DNA of 55,166 nucleotides from assembly GCA_947473475.1 (NCBI GenBank), contig CANJBZ010000029.1:1-55166 (forward strand). The letters run 5' to 3'. Below, one piece after another: positions 9,240 through 17,566 of the stretch (its first letter is position 1; the number at the start of each line of letters is the position of its first letter). Below the pieces are notes generated by a model. That model ran no database searches. It was not told the origin of the DNA and was given only the letters and a program-made list of their open reading frames with translations. The position numbers and the translations under genes were made by a program. The stretch comes from Alphaproteobacteria bacterium. Its GTDB lineage: Bacteria; Pseudomonadota; Alphaproteobacteria; Micropepsales; Micropepsaceae.

Positions 9240-10217
9240 ATGAAGGGAAAGATTGCACTCGAGGAGCACTGGAGCCTTCCCGAGACGCTTGAGGATGCAC
9301 GCGGCTTCGTTGGTGGCTCGGCGGACTGGAAGCGGTTCGAACGGCAGATCCTCGATCTCGGCGACGAACGCGTCTCCGAAATGGAGAAGAACGGCATCGA
9401 CCACCAGATCGTGTCGCTCAACTCGCCCGCCATTCAGGCGATTGTCAGCACAAACGAAGCGATCGACCTCGCCAAGCGCGCCAACGATACAATGGCGCAA
9501 CTGGTGAACAAGAACCGCAAGCGTTTCTCAGGCTTCGCCGCTCTGCCGATGCAAGACCCGAAGGTGGCGGCCGACGAGTTGGAACGCTGCGTGAAGGAAT
9601 ACGGCTTTGTGGGCGCGCTGGTGAACAGCTTCACCCAAAAGGACAAGGCCGATACCGCGCTCTATTACGATCTGCCGGAATACCGGCCGTTCTGGAAGAA
9701 GGTTGCGGAGCTGGATGTGCCGTTCTACATCCATCCGCGCTCCCCGCTGCTCTCCAAGGCGCCGGAATACGAAGGCCATCCGTGGCTGATGAGCTCGCCA
9801 TGGGGCTTTGCGGCGGATACGGCGGTCCATTCGCTGCGGCTCTGCGGATCGGGTCTGTTTAAGGAATACCCGAATCTCAAGATCGTCATCGGGCACTTGG
9901 GCGAAGGCATCCCCTTCTTCCTGTGGCGCATCGATGCGCGCATGCGCTTTTCCCCGCGCGGCTATAAGGGCGGCGACTATCTGGGCGAGACCTTCGTCAA
10001 GAACTTCTGGATCACGACCAGCGGCAATTTCTGTACACCATCGTTCCAGTGCGCACTTTCGATGGTCGGCATCGATAAAGTTCTCTTCTCGGCCGACTAT
10101 CCGTTCGAAAGCAACAAAGACGCTGCCGACTGGTTCGACAGATTGGAGATTGCTGCTGCCGACAAGGAGAAGATCGGCCGCACCAATGCGCTTAAGCTGT
10201 TCAAACTCGATCTGTGA
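9240..10217 (+). CDS. Amidohydrolase-family metal-dependent enzyme, gamma-resorcylate/2,3-dihydroxybenzoate decarboxylase type
   Basis: Predicted cytoplasmic TIM-barrel enzyme of the amidohydrolase-2 (ACMSD-like) family, 325 residues. It opens MKGKIALEEHW, placing Glu ~8 and His ~10 where gamma-resorcylate decarboxylase has its metal ligands. Further ligands fall at the family positions: His ~165 (VPFYIHPRSP), His ~219 (VIGHLGEG) and Asp ~286 (LFSADYPFE). A non-oxidative, reversible aromatic-acid decarboxylase is therefore the best guess; a hydrolase of a related ring is possible. The ATG at 9240 has AGAGAGGG upstream; an ATG at 9216 in frame lacks this. It faces away from prfC and is convergent with the RPDF protein at 10311. 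Its association with the exported thiamine-diphosphate enzyme further right suggests an aromatic or keto-acid pathway. Confidence 0.85.
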   Translation: MKGKIALEEHWSLPETLEDARGFVGGSADWKRFERQILDLGDERVSEMEKNGIDHQIVSLNSPAIQAIVSTNEAIDLAKRANDTMAQLVNKNRKRFSGFAALPMQDPKVAADELERCVKEYGFVGALVNSFTQKDKADTALYYDLPEYRPFWKKVAELDVPFYIHPRSPLLSKAPEYEGHPWLMSSPWGFAADTAVHSLRLCGSGLFKEYPNLKIVIGHLGEGIPFFLWRIDARMRFSPRGYKGGDYLGETFVKNFWITTSGNFCTPSFQCALSMVGIDKVLFSADYPFESNKDAADWFDRLEIAAADKEKIGRTNALKLFKLDL

Positions 10218-10246
10218 TAGCGGGCTGAGCCACCGTTCAGGTGGCC

Positions 10247-10306
10247 GCCCCCTCCACCGCTTCGCGGTTCCCCTCCCCCGCTACGCAAGTGCTCCGCGGG
10301 GGAGGA
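10247..10306. repeat. Dispersed CCTCCCCC repeat between convergent genes
   Basis: One copy of the same family as at 5639-5691: CCCCCTCCACCGCTTCGCGG, CCCTCCCCCGCTACGC, CCGCGGGGGAGGA. It fills the 93-bp gap between the amidohydrolase stop and the stop of the gene at 10311. Confidence 0.75.
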
Positions 10307-10310
10307 TCAT

Positions 10311-11177
10311 TCAAAAGTCTGGGCGCGCGGCCGTCGGAATCGGTTCCAAGCCTTCACCGAAAATGTCGCCGTTGTTTTCGGCGCAGACCATTTCTTCCAT
10401 GGGTCCCTTCGGCACGCGTGGGTCGGCGGCGTCGCCCGCGGCGCCAATCCGGCGATAACGCTGGACGGCGTCCCACGGCATGGTGAAGGCGCCGGGGTCT
10501 TCGACATGCACGCGGGCTTCCAGCGTTTTGCCGCCGTCGATCAGGCGGAAGCGCTCCGTCACATGCAGCTTGTCGGTGTGCGGCGTCCGGTAATTGTCGA
10601 CGAAAGTTTTGGCGTTCAACCCTGTGGTGTCCACCACCAGCGTGTCGCCTTCGTAGCGGCCTACCGATTCGCCGAACCATGACGGCGTTAGCCGCGGCGA
10701 GTGCGGCTGATCGAGATAGATGTGGCGGACCTGATGATCCTCGGACCAGATCATCGTCACCTCTTTCGGCGTCTGCAGAAAATAGACCGGGAACACCGGA
10801 TACAGCAGGAAGCCGGGCATACCGATCGGCCAGCACCGCTCTTTGGGTGTGTAGGCCGCCTTGCCGGAGAGCGCCCGCTCATTGGCTTGGCGCAATGCAT
10901 CCCGCACCCAGGGCTGAAGGATTGGATTGGAGAGATCGGCGACCCGGAATTGCGGCCGTCCGGGCACCGGGCGGTGCGCCGGATCGGGCATAATCGGCCC
11001 GGGTCCGCTGGCCGGCGGCAAGAAGTCCTGTCCGGCGGCGATCCAGGCGGTCGAAGCATCCGGTGCGAAGTTCGGGACACCATCGCCCTGCGCCGCCGGA
11101 GCCGGCAGCGCAGCAACCGCGGCGGCAAAAACGCCCGCCACAATGGCTGGCGCGAAACGGCTTTCCATTTTCCGCAT
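10311..11177 (-). CDS. Exported 'RPDF-family' protein of unknown function, copy 1
   Basis: Function unknown; 288 residues with a Sec signal peptide (MRKMESRFAPAIVAGVFAAAVAALPAPAAQG). The ATG at 11177 is preceded by GGGAGGGG. It is one of three paralogues in this window (others at 31842 and 32707). Shared blocks are PNFAP near the mature start, PPASGPGPI, FRVADLSNPILQP, a Cys in ERCWPIG, TMIWSEDHQVRHI, WFGESVGRYEGDTLVVDT, TPHTDKLHVTERFR, VEDPGAFTMPW, a second Cys in MVCAEN, and the terminal ARPDF. The two conserved Cys suggest a disulfide in the periplasm. A related, widespread uncharacterised family with the WFGDSxGxxEGDTLVVDT theme occurs in Acidobacteria and Proteobacteria (from memory). 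It diverges from the thiamine-diphosphate enzyme operon across 180 bp, which suggests shared regulation. Confidence 0.7.
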   Translation of the reverse strand: MRKMESRFAPAIVAGVFAAAVAALPAPAAQGDGVPNFAPDASTAWIAAGQDFLPPASGPGPIMPDPAHRPVPGRPQFRVADLSNPILQPWVRDALRQANERALSGKAAYTPKERCWPIGMPGFLLYPVFPVYFLQTPKEVTMIWSEDHQVRHIYLDQPHSPRLTPSWFGESVGRYEGDTLVVDTTGLNAKTFVDNYRTPHTDKLHVTERFRLIDGGKTLEARVHVEDPGAFTMPWDAVQRYRRIGAAGDAADPRVPKGPMEEMVCAENNGDIFGEGLEPIPTAARPDF

Positions 11178-11359
11178 GACCCGCCCCTCCCAGGCTTCTT
11201 TCCCGGAAAAATAGCACAAACGAGCGGTTGAAGAATGCTCCCCTGCAACGGACAAGGACACGACAGTCTGATGGGACAGAATTGACGCTCGTGATATATC
11301 AGATGCCAGCGGTGCTGCCGGGAGGGCGCGCCGGGTACTGATCTGTCTGGGAGGGACTC

Positions 11360-13315
11360 ATGGCACGTAAGACGGGCACCGGCGTGGACCGGCGCAAATT
11401 CCTGGCCGGTGCGGCCGTAGCGGGCGCGGCAAGCGCGATTCCCGCCGTCGGCGCAAATGCGCAAGCAGCCAACCCGCCGAGCGCCGCGTTCGTGCGGCGG
11501 CCCTCGACGGCGGCGGCACAGGCCGAAATGGCCGGAAATGTTACCGCCTCTCCGGGGACGCTGTCGGGTCCCGCCGGATCGGACTTCATGGTGGATGTGC
11601 TGAAGTCCGTCGATATGGACTTCGTGTTCTCCAACCCGGCCTCTTCGGCCCGCGGCATCCACGAGTCGATCGTCAATTACGGCAGCAACAAGAAGCCCGA
11701 ATTCATCACCTGCCTGCACGAAGAATCCGCCGTCGCCATGACGCACGGCTACTTCAAGGTTGCCGGCAAACTCGCCGGCGCGCTGTGCCACGGCACCGTT
11801 GGCCTGCAGCATGCGGCGATGGCCGTCTACAATGCGTGGTGCGACCGCGCCGGCTCGTTCATCATGGTCGGCAACCGCATGGACGCGGATACGCGCCAGC
11901 CGGGCGTTCCCACCATTCATGCCGTCCAAGACCCTGGCTCGCTGATCCGCGACTTCACGAAGTGGGATGACAATCCGCAATCGCTGCAGCACTTCGCGGA
12001 AAGCGCGGTGCGCGCCTACAAGATCGCGATGACGCCGCCGCACGAGCCGGTATTGCTGGCGCTGGAAGAAAAGCTTCAGGAAGATGCGATTCCGAAAGGT
12101 CCCCGCCCGCTCGTCATTCCGAAGCTGAACATGGTTGCGCCGCCGAGTGGCGATCCGAACGCAGTCCGCGAAGCCGCGCGCCTGCTTGCCATGGCGGACA
12201 ACCCGGTCATTGTCGTCGATCGCCTCGCGCGCACGCCCGCCGGTGTGAAGCGTCTGGTGGAATTTGCCGAGACTCTGAACGCCCCCGTGGTCGATCAGCT
12301 CGGCCGCATGAACATGCCGAACAACCACCATCTCTGCGTTATCGGCGCCGGCAATCTGATCGAGAATTCGGACTGCATCCTGGGCCTGGAGCTCACGGAT
12401 TTCTGGGGCACGGTCAATGAAATGGACGACAGCGCCACAGCCGACTACCGGCCCAAGATTAAGGAGGGCACCAAGCTGATCAGCATTGGCGTCGCCGATC
12501 TTTACATCCGCGCCAATTATCAGGATTTCGAGCGCTATCAGCCGGTGGACATCGCCATCGGCGCGGATGCCGAAACCACGCTGCCCCTGCTCACCGAATA
12601 TGTGAAGCAAGCCATCCCCGCAGACCGCCGCGCCATGATTGCCGCACGAGGCGACAAGGCGAAGAAGGGGCAGGCCGCCGCCCGCGAGCGTATGCTCAAG
12701 GCCGCCGCCGACAATGCGTGGAACGCGTCGCCAATCAGCTCCTCGCGCTTCTCGGCGGAAATCTGGGCGCAGATCCGCAACGAGAACTGGGCCCTGGTGT
12801 CGCGCGATTCCAGCCCGTCGAACTGGCCGCATCGTCTGTGGACGTTCGATCAGCATCACCAGTTCATCGGCGGTCCCGGCGGCGCGGGCATCGGCTACGG
12901 TCTACCGGCGGCAGTGGGCGCAGCGTTCGCGCATCGCTCCATCGATCCAACACGTCTGTGCATCAATATTCAGAACGACGGCGACTCCATGTATGCGCCG
13001 GGCGCTCTGTGGACGGCGGCGCACCACAAGGTGCCGATGCTCACCATCATGTGGAACAACCGCGCCTATCATCAGGAGATCATGCACTTGCAGCGCATGG
13101 CCAACTGGCGGCAGCGCGATGCCAGCACGGCCTATATCGGCACGACGATCCGGAACCCGTTCATTCAATACGCGAAACTGGCGGAAAGTTTGGGCCATGT
13201 CGGCATCGGGCCGATCACCGATCCGAAGGACTTGGCTGCCGCCATCAAGCGCGGCATCGAAGCGGTGAAAATGGGCGAGCCCACGCTCATCGACGTCGTC
13301 ACGCAGCCGCGCTAA
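11360..13315 (+). CDS. Tat-exported thiamine-diphosphate-dependent enzyme (acetolactate synthase/benzoylformate decarboxylase fold)
   Basis: Predicted periplasmic ThDP enzyme of 651 residues. Residues 1-36 are a twin-arginine signal (VDRRKFLAGAAVAGAA...ANAQA), unusual because this superfamily is normally cytoplasmic. The N-terminal PYR domain has the cofactor-activating Glu ~121 in CLHEESAVAMTHGY. The C-terminal PP domain has NDG at 539-541 and NN at 566-567 with the Mg-binding Asp kept, i.e. the GDG-X24-NN motif with the first Gly replaced by Asn. The intervening ALWTAA matches the benzoylformate decarboxylase version. The middle domain (~265-390) lacks an obvious FAD-specific signature. GGGAGGG precedes the ATG. 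A cytochrome c gene follows after 15 bp and then a terminator, so these two form an operon. Decarboxylation of a 2-keto acid with electrons passed to the cytochrome is inference; plain decarboxylase or lyase activity is the alternative. Confidence 0.8.
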   Translation: MARKTGTGVDRRKFLAGAAVAGAASAIPAVGANAQAANPPSAAFVRRPSTAAAQAEMAGNVTASPGTLSGPAGSDFMVDVLKSVDMDFVFSNPASSARGIHESIVNYGSNKKPEFITCLHEESAVAMTHGYFKVAGKLAGALCHGTVGLQHAAMAVYNAWCDRAGSFIMVGNRMDADTRQPGVPTIHAVQDPGSLIRDFTKWDDNPQSLQHFAESAVRAYKIAMTPPHEPVLLALEEKLQEDAIPKGPRPLVIPKLNMVAPPSGDPNAVREAARLLAMADNPVIVVDRLARTPAGVKRLVEFAETLNAPVVDQLGRMNMPNNHHLCVIGAGNLIENSDCILGLELTDFWGTVNEMDDSATADYRPKIKEGTKLISIGVADLYIRANYQDFERYQPVDIAIGADAETTLPLLTEYVKQAIPADRRAMIAARGDKAKKGQAAARERMLKAAADNAWNASPISSSRFSAEIWAQIRNENWALVSRDSSPSNWPHRLWTFDQHHQFIGGPGGAGIGYGLPAAVGAAFAHRSIDPTRLCINIQNDGDSMYAPGALWTAAHHKVPMLTIMWNNRAYHQEIMHLQRMANWRQRDASTAYIGTTIRNPFIQYAKLAESLGHVGIGPITDPKDLAAAIKRGIEAVKMGEPTLIDVVTQPR

Positions 13316-13330
13316 CAGGAGCACTCATCC

Positions 13331-13714
13331 ATGCATAAGATTGTTTTCTCCGCTGCTGTCGTTGCTGCGTCTTTGTTCGGCATGTCCTCGGCATTCGCCG
13401 CGCAGGCCGCGCCGCAAGGCGATGCCGCCAAGGGGCAAGCGAATTTCGAACGCGTCGGCTGCTACCAATGCCACGGCCATGCCGGCCAGGGCGGACGCGA
13501 AGGCCCACGCATCGCCGACCCAGTGCCGCTGGCGTGGCCGGCTTTCCAGGCCTGGGTTCGCACCACGAGCGGCGACATGCCGCCCTATACGGCCAAAGTG
13601 CTGTCCGATCAGGAACTGACGGACATCTATGCGTATATCTCGTCAGTGCCGAAGGGCCCGGATTATAAATCGATCCCGCTGCTGACCGGGATGCAGAACA
13701 CCGCGACGCGCTAA
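13331..13714 (+). CDS. Exported monoheme c-type cytochrome, partner of the ThDP enzyme
   Basis: Periplasmic electron carrier of 127 residues. The first ~23 residues are a signal peptide (MHKIVFSAAVVAASLFGMSSAFA). One haem-attachment site CYQCH is at residues 44-48, followed by a Gly-rich stretch and GDMPPY, whose Met ~82 is the probable distal ligand. The C-terminal helix (LSDQELTDIYAYISSVPKG) is the usual class I cytochrome c ending. AACAGGAGCACTCATCC provides a GGAG ribosome site. It starts 15 bp after the ThDP enzyme and is followed within 25 bp by a strong terminator, so it is the last gene of a two-gene operon. It is the obvious candidate to accept electrons from, or deliver them past, the enzyme. 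Confidence 0.85.
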   Translation: MHKIVFSAAVVAASLFGMSSAFAAQAAPQGDAAKGQANFERVGCYQCHGHAGQGGREGPRIADPVPLAWPAFQAWVRTTSGDMPPYTAKVLSDQELTDIYAYISSVPKGPDYKSIPLLTGMQNTATR

Positions 13715-13736
13715 TCGTCATTATACGTACTTTCTT

Positions 13737-13766
13737 AAGACGGGGCTCGGGCCCCGTCTTTTTTTT
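13737..13766 (+). terminator. Strong rho-independent terminator after the ThDP enzyme-cytochrome operon
   Basis: Arms AAGACGGGGC and GCCCCGTCTT form a perfect 10-bp stem with TCGG loop (13747-13750), followed by six more T (13761-13766). The T-run is on the plus strand only, so it ends the operon that finishes at 13714 and not the minus-strand gene that ends at 13768. Confidence 0.92.
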
Positions 13767-13767
13767 G

Positions 13768-14598
13768 CTAATCCACCACGCGCCCAAGGGTGGCGATAAG
13801 GGCCTCGCGAGGGGCGGGCAACGCGATTTTGAAGTCGCGCTCCAGCACGGAGGCGACGTCATCCGGCCCGGGCAGTATGCGCCGCTCCGTGCGGCTATCC
13901 GGGTAATGGATTGAAAGCTGGTTGTTCAGAAGGCCGAGGCGGCGCGGGCCGTCGAAGCGGGACACCATCAGGCGCTTGGCGAAATAGGAATTTGGATTAG
14001 TGGAATGGTACCAATTGCAGACTTCGTAATCCTGCGACGTTTGCTCTTCCAAGGTGAAGCGGTAGAGGCTTTTCCAGTCACCTTCGATGAGCGCCTGTTC
14101 TTCCCAATAGGAGTCCACGCGCAGCAGCCGGTATAGACCGTGCGGCGTCTGCTGTTCGGCGCGTTCCTCCAGCCGCAAAGGCGCGCTCAAGGTGCGGCTA
14201 CCGAAACCGACATCGGCGATATGGGGCCCCTGCTCCGTCTCGACTTTTAGCAACATATGCGTGCGCGGCGTTGTGCCCGGCGCGTGCCCCAGCAAGGCGC
14301 GGCCCGATAGTCCGGTCACAGCAAATCCCAAAGCGCGCAGCACGCGCGACAGCAACCCGTTCACTTCGTAACAGTAACCGCCGCGTCCGTTATGGATGAG
14401 CTTACGCTGGATCGCCTCCGCATCGATGTGCACCGGCACGCGCATCAACGGATCGAGGTTTTCAAAGGCAATGGCTTGCGGATGCGCGGCATGAATGGCC
14501 TGCAGCACCGCAAGCGTGGGCTCGCGCGCGCCGTCATAGGCGATCCTGGCGAAATACGCGTCAAGATCGATCGTGGGTTCCATTGCAGCCGGTTCCAT
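13768..14598 (-). CDS. nat: Arylamine N-acetyltransferase
   Basis: Transfers acetyl from acetyl-CoA to arylamines, hydrazines or N-hydroxyarylamines. The 276-residue product is the family's usual length. The Cys-His-Asp triad is visible: Cys in RGGYCYEVN (~77), His in RTHMLLKV (~115) and Asp in ADVGFGSR (~130). QAIAFENLDPLMR near the N-terminus is also typical. RGGYC is followed by YEVN instead of the common FEQN, a conservative change. Two in-frame ATG codons at 14598 and 14583 are both possible starts. It is monocistronic and divergent from the antiporter gene with 85 bp between starts. Natural substrates in bacteria are usually unknown; detoxification of aromatic amines is inference. Confidence 0.92.
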   Translation of the reverse strand: MEPAAMEPTIDLDAYFARIAYDGAREPTLAVLQAIHAAHPQAIAFENLDPLMRVPVHIDAEAIQRKLIHNGRGGYCYEVNGLLSRVLRALGFAVTGLSGRALLGHAPGTTPRTHMLLKVETEQGPHIADVGFGSRTLSAPLRLEERAEQQTPHGLYRLLRVDSYWEEQALIEGDWKSLYRFTLEEQTSQDYEVCNWYHSTNPNSYFAKRLMVSRFDGPRRLGLLNNQLSIHYPDSRTERRILPGPDDVASVLERDFKIALPAPREALIATLGRVVD

Positions 14599-14683
14599 TG
14601 CGCCGTTTTAGGGGAAGGCTCGTACCGGCAGCAATTGCTTTCTGGCACTTGCGCGGACGCGGCATAAGCTCGAATGCTTAGCT

Positions 14684-16393
14684 ATGACGAACGCGCCGCT
14701 CATTTCCATGCTGGTCATCGGCCTCGGGCTGGCCTTCGTCTTCGGCACGCTGGCCCACCGGCTCAAGCTCTCGCCGATCGCCGGTTATCTGATGGCCGGC
14801 GTTGCGGTTGGTCCTTTCACGCCGGGGTTCATCGGCGATTCCTCCATTGCCCAGCAATTGGCCGACGTTGGCGTGATTTTGCTGATGTTCGGCGTGGGTC
14901 TGCATTTCTCCCTGAAAGATCTGCTTTCGCTGAAAAAAGCGGTCATCCCCAGCGTGTTCGGCCAAGTGGCGGTATCGGCCAGCCTCGGCGCCGCCGCTGC
15001 ATGGTTGTTTGGGTTGGGCATCGGCGCGGCCATTGTTTTTGGCATGTGCCTGTCCGTGGCCAGTACGGTCGTGCTGTTGCGGACCATGCAGAACCGCCGC
15101 CTGCTCGACACCGAGCGTGGCCGCCTCGCCATCGGCTGGCTGATTGTGCAGGACTTCATCACGGTGCTGGCGCTGGTGCTCATCCCGGTTCTGGCGGAAT
15201 GGCTGAAGGCGCAGGATTCCGGCGCAGCCTTCGACGCGGGGCGGCTGGTCCAAACCCTGGCCGTCACCTTCGGCACGCTGATCGCGTTTGTCGTGTTCAT
15301 GATGGTGGTCGGACGCCGCACCATTCCGGCGATCCTGCACTATGTGGCCCATTCGGGTTCACGCGAGTTGTTCCGGCTGGCGGTGTTATCGGTGGCGTTG
15401 GGCGTCGCGTTCCTGGCAGCCGAATTGTTCGGGGTATCGTTCGCGCTGGGCGCGTTCTTCGCGGGTATGATCCTTTCGGAGTCGCAACTCAGCGCCCGCG
15501 CGGCGGAAGAATCGCTTCCCCTGCGCGATGCCTTCGCGGTGCTGTTCTTTGTCTCCATCGGCATGTTGTTCAATCCGCTGGTGCTGGTGAACGACACGCT
15601 GGCGCTGGCCGTCTCGGTGGCGATCGTCATCGTGGTGAATGGCGCGGTGGCTTACAGCCTTACCCGCTTGAGCGGCTATTCCGTGGAAACCGCGCTGGTG
15701 ATGGCGGTGGGACTGGCGCAGATCGGGGAATTCTCCTTCATCCTTGCCGACCTTGGGATTGGCCTCGGCCTTCTGACGGAGCGGGGACGCGACCTCATTT
15801 TGGGCACCTCCATCCTGACCATCCTGGCCAATCCGTTTCTGGTGGCGCTTGCCACGCGCATTCATCCGGCGCATCCCGCCGGAGAACCCGTGGAGCCGGA
15901 CACGCCGCCCGAACTGCACCCAACGGCGCTCAGCCATCATGCGATCCTCGTCGGCTATGGACGTGTGGGGAGCCTCATCGGGCGCGCCTTAAAGGATCGG
16001 CATGAGCGGTTTTTGGTCATTGAGGACGCCGACCGGCTGGTCCTCTCGTTGCGGGAAGCCAGAATCGAGGTGATCCCCGGAAACGCCGTGGACCCGCATG
16101 TGCTGGAAGCAGCGAACATCAAGGAGGCGCGTTTGCTCCTCATCGCTATCCCCAATGGGTTCGAGGCCGGCCAGATCGTGCAGCAATCGCGTGCCAGGAA
16201 CCCGCAGCTTCATATCATCGCGCGCGCGCATTCCAACGACGAGGTCGAATATCTCCTGCGGCTCTCCGCCGACGATGTCATCATGGGTGAACGGGAAATC
16301 GCGCGCGGCATGATCGAGCAAGCCTATGGGCAAGCCGATGCCGCACCCAGGGCGGCAAGTCCGGCGCTGGCGGGCAGCGCGCCTCCGCCTTAG
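14684..16393 (+). CDS. CPA2-family cation/proton antiporter with TrkA-N domain (YbaL/KefB-like)
   Basis: Inner-membrane monovalent cation:proton antiporter or K+ efflux system, 569 residues. About the first 390 residues are 11-13 hydrophobic segments beginning MLVIGLGLAFVFGTLAHRL and including LSPIAGYLMAGVAVGPFTPG and GLAQIGEFSFIL, both characteristic of CPA2/Kef proteins. Residues ~415-545 form an RCK (TrkA-N) Rossmann domain: HHAILVGYGRVGSLIGRAL binds NAD(H), followed by FLVIEDA. The layout matches E. coli YbaL more than KefC; no KefF/G ancillary gene is next to it. The tail is Ala/Pro-rich. The exported hydrolase gene follows within 36 bp, so read-through is likely. Confidence 0.9.
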   Translation: MTNAPLISMLVIGLGLAFVFGTLAHRLKLSPIAGYLMAGVAVGPFTPGFIGDSSIAQQLADVGVILLMFGVGLHFSLKDLLSLKKAVIPSVFGQVAVSASLGAAAAWLFGLGIGAAIVFGMCLSVASTVVLLRTMQNRRLLDTERGRLAIGWLIVQDFITVLALVLIPVLAEWLKAQDSGAAFDAGRLVQTLAVTFGTLIAFVVFMMVVGRRTIPAILHYVAHSGSRELFRLAVLSVALGVAFLAAELFGVSFALGAFFAGMILSESQLSARAAEESLPLRDAFAVLFFVSIGMLFNPLVLVNDTLALAVSVAIVIVVNGAVAYSLTRLSGYSVETALVMAVGLAQIGEFSFILADLGIGLGLLTERGRDLILGTSILTILANPFLVALATRIHPAHPAGEPVEPDTPPELHPTALSHHAILVGYGRVGSLIGRALKDRHERFLVIEDADRLVLSLREARIEVIPGNAVDPHVLEAANIKEARLLLIAIPNGFEAGQIVQQSRARNPQLHIIARAHSNDEVEYLLRLSADDVIMGEREIARGMIEQAYGQADAAPRAASPALAGSAPPP

Positions 16394-16429
16394 GATGCGG
16401 GCTTGCGTTTGCTGACGATGGGGATGGTC

Positions 16430-17566
16430 ATGAAAATTTCGGCATTGCTCCGGCTGTGTGTTGCCGGTGTTGCGCTGGTTGCGGGCACGTCTGCCGCCAG
16501 GGCCGATGACGGCGAGCGCCTGCTGACCGTCGACCACTATGTGATGACGAAATCCATCGTGCCAGTCATCAAAGGGCAACCCGCCCAGATTTATGTGCGC
16601 GAGCGCGCCAAGGCGGCGACCGTTGCGCGCGGCGCAGCGGCGGACCGCGTGGTGCTGTTCATCCACGGGGCCGGCACTCCGGCCGAAGTCGGCTTCGATG
16701 TTCCGTATCAGGACTATAGCTGGATGGCCTATCTGGCGCGGGCCGGGTTCGACGTGTTCTCCATGGACACCACGGGCTATGGCCGTTCGACGCGCCCGTC
16801 GCCCATGAACGATCCCTGCAATCTCGCAGCCGAGCAGCAGCCCGGTCTTGCGCCGGCGCATTGCGAGGCGAGTTATCCCTATCAGCTCACGACGCTGGAA
16901 TCGGATTGGAACGATGTCGGCGCGGTCGTGGATTATCTACGCGGATTGAAGCACGTCGATAAAGTAAGCGTCGTCGCGTGGTCGCTGGGCGGGCCGCGCT
17001 CGGCCGGTTACGCCGCGCAGCATCCCGACAAGATCGCAAAACTGGTGCTGCTAGCCCCGGCCTACAGCCGCACCGCCGCCGCCAAATCGCCTGGCGATAT
17101 TCCGCTGAAGGGAGTGGCGATGAACACGCAATCGCGCGCGGAGTTCGACGCCAATTGGGACCGGCAGGTGGGCTGTCCCGATCAATATGACCGCGGCGCC
17201 TCGCAAGCGGTGTGGACCAATATGCTGGCGTCCGATCCTGTCGGTGCAACGTGGGGGCCGGGCGTGCGACGCGCACCAGTGACGACAAGCTGGGGATGGA
17301 CGACCGACGTGGTCAAGAAGACGATGATCCCGACGCTGATGGTGTCCGGCCAGCACGACAAGCAGGTGGATCAGAGCCGCGTGCGCGAAATGTATGAAGA
17401 CCTGGGCGCACCGCAGAAGGTGTTCATCGATCTGGCGTGTTCGTCCCACAACGCAATGTGGGAACGAAACCATATGCTGCTGTTTCAGGCGTCCTTGGAA
17501 TGGCTGCAGAAGGGAACCGTGAACGGAAGCAAGACCGGCATGCTGCGCTTCGGTTATCCGAAATAA
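16430..17566 (+). CDS. Exported alpha/beta hydrolase
   Basis: Predicted periplasmic or outer-membrane-side serine hydrolase, 378 residues from ATG 16430, chosen because GGGGA precedes it and a signal peptide (MKISALLRLCVAGVALVAGTSAARA) starts immediately. The fold elements are in order: oxyanion region VVLFIHGAGTPAEVG, nucleophile elbow VVAWSLGGPRS (Ser), acid in SGQHDKQVD and catalytic His in SSHNAMWE. A Cys-containing insert (NDPCNLAAEQQPGLAPAHC) lies before the nucleophile and could form a disulfide. Substrate unknown: an esterase, lactonase or C-C hydrolase are all possible. Its stop overlaps the dusA start (TAATG), so the two are translationally coupled despite unrelated roles. Confidence 0.85.
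   Translation: MKISALLRLCVAGVALVAGTSAARADDGERLLTVDHYVMTKSIVPVIKGQPAQIYVRERAKAATVARGAAADRVVLFIHGAGTPAEVGFDVPYQDYSWMAYLARAGFDVFSMDTTGYGRSTRPSPMNDPCNLAAEQQPGLAPAHCEASYPYQLTTLESDWNDVGAVVDYLRGLKHVDKVSVVAWSLGGPRSAGYAAQHPDKIAKLVLLAPAYSRTAAAKSPGDIPLKGVAMNTQSRAEFDANWDRQVGCPDQYDRGASQAVWTNMLASDPVGATWGPGVRRAPVTTSWGWTTDVVKKTMIPTLMVSGQHDKQVDQSRVREMYEDLGAPQKVFIDLACSSHNAMWERNHMLLFQASLEWLQKGTVNGSKTGMLRFGYPK

Noticed and set aside
10757-12859. A 700-codon open frame on the minus strand across the ThDP enzyme gene
   Set aside because: It lies opposite a gene with strong family motifs, has no ribosome site or domain, and is rich in Arg/Ala/Gly/His as expected for an antisense frame in GC-rich DNA.
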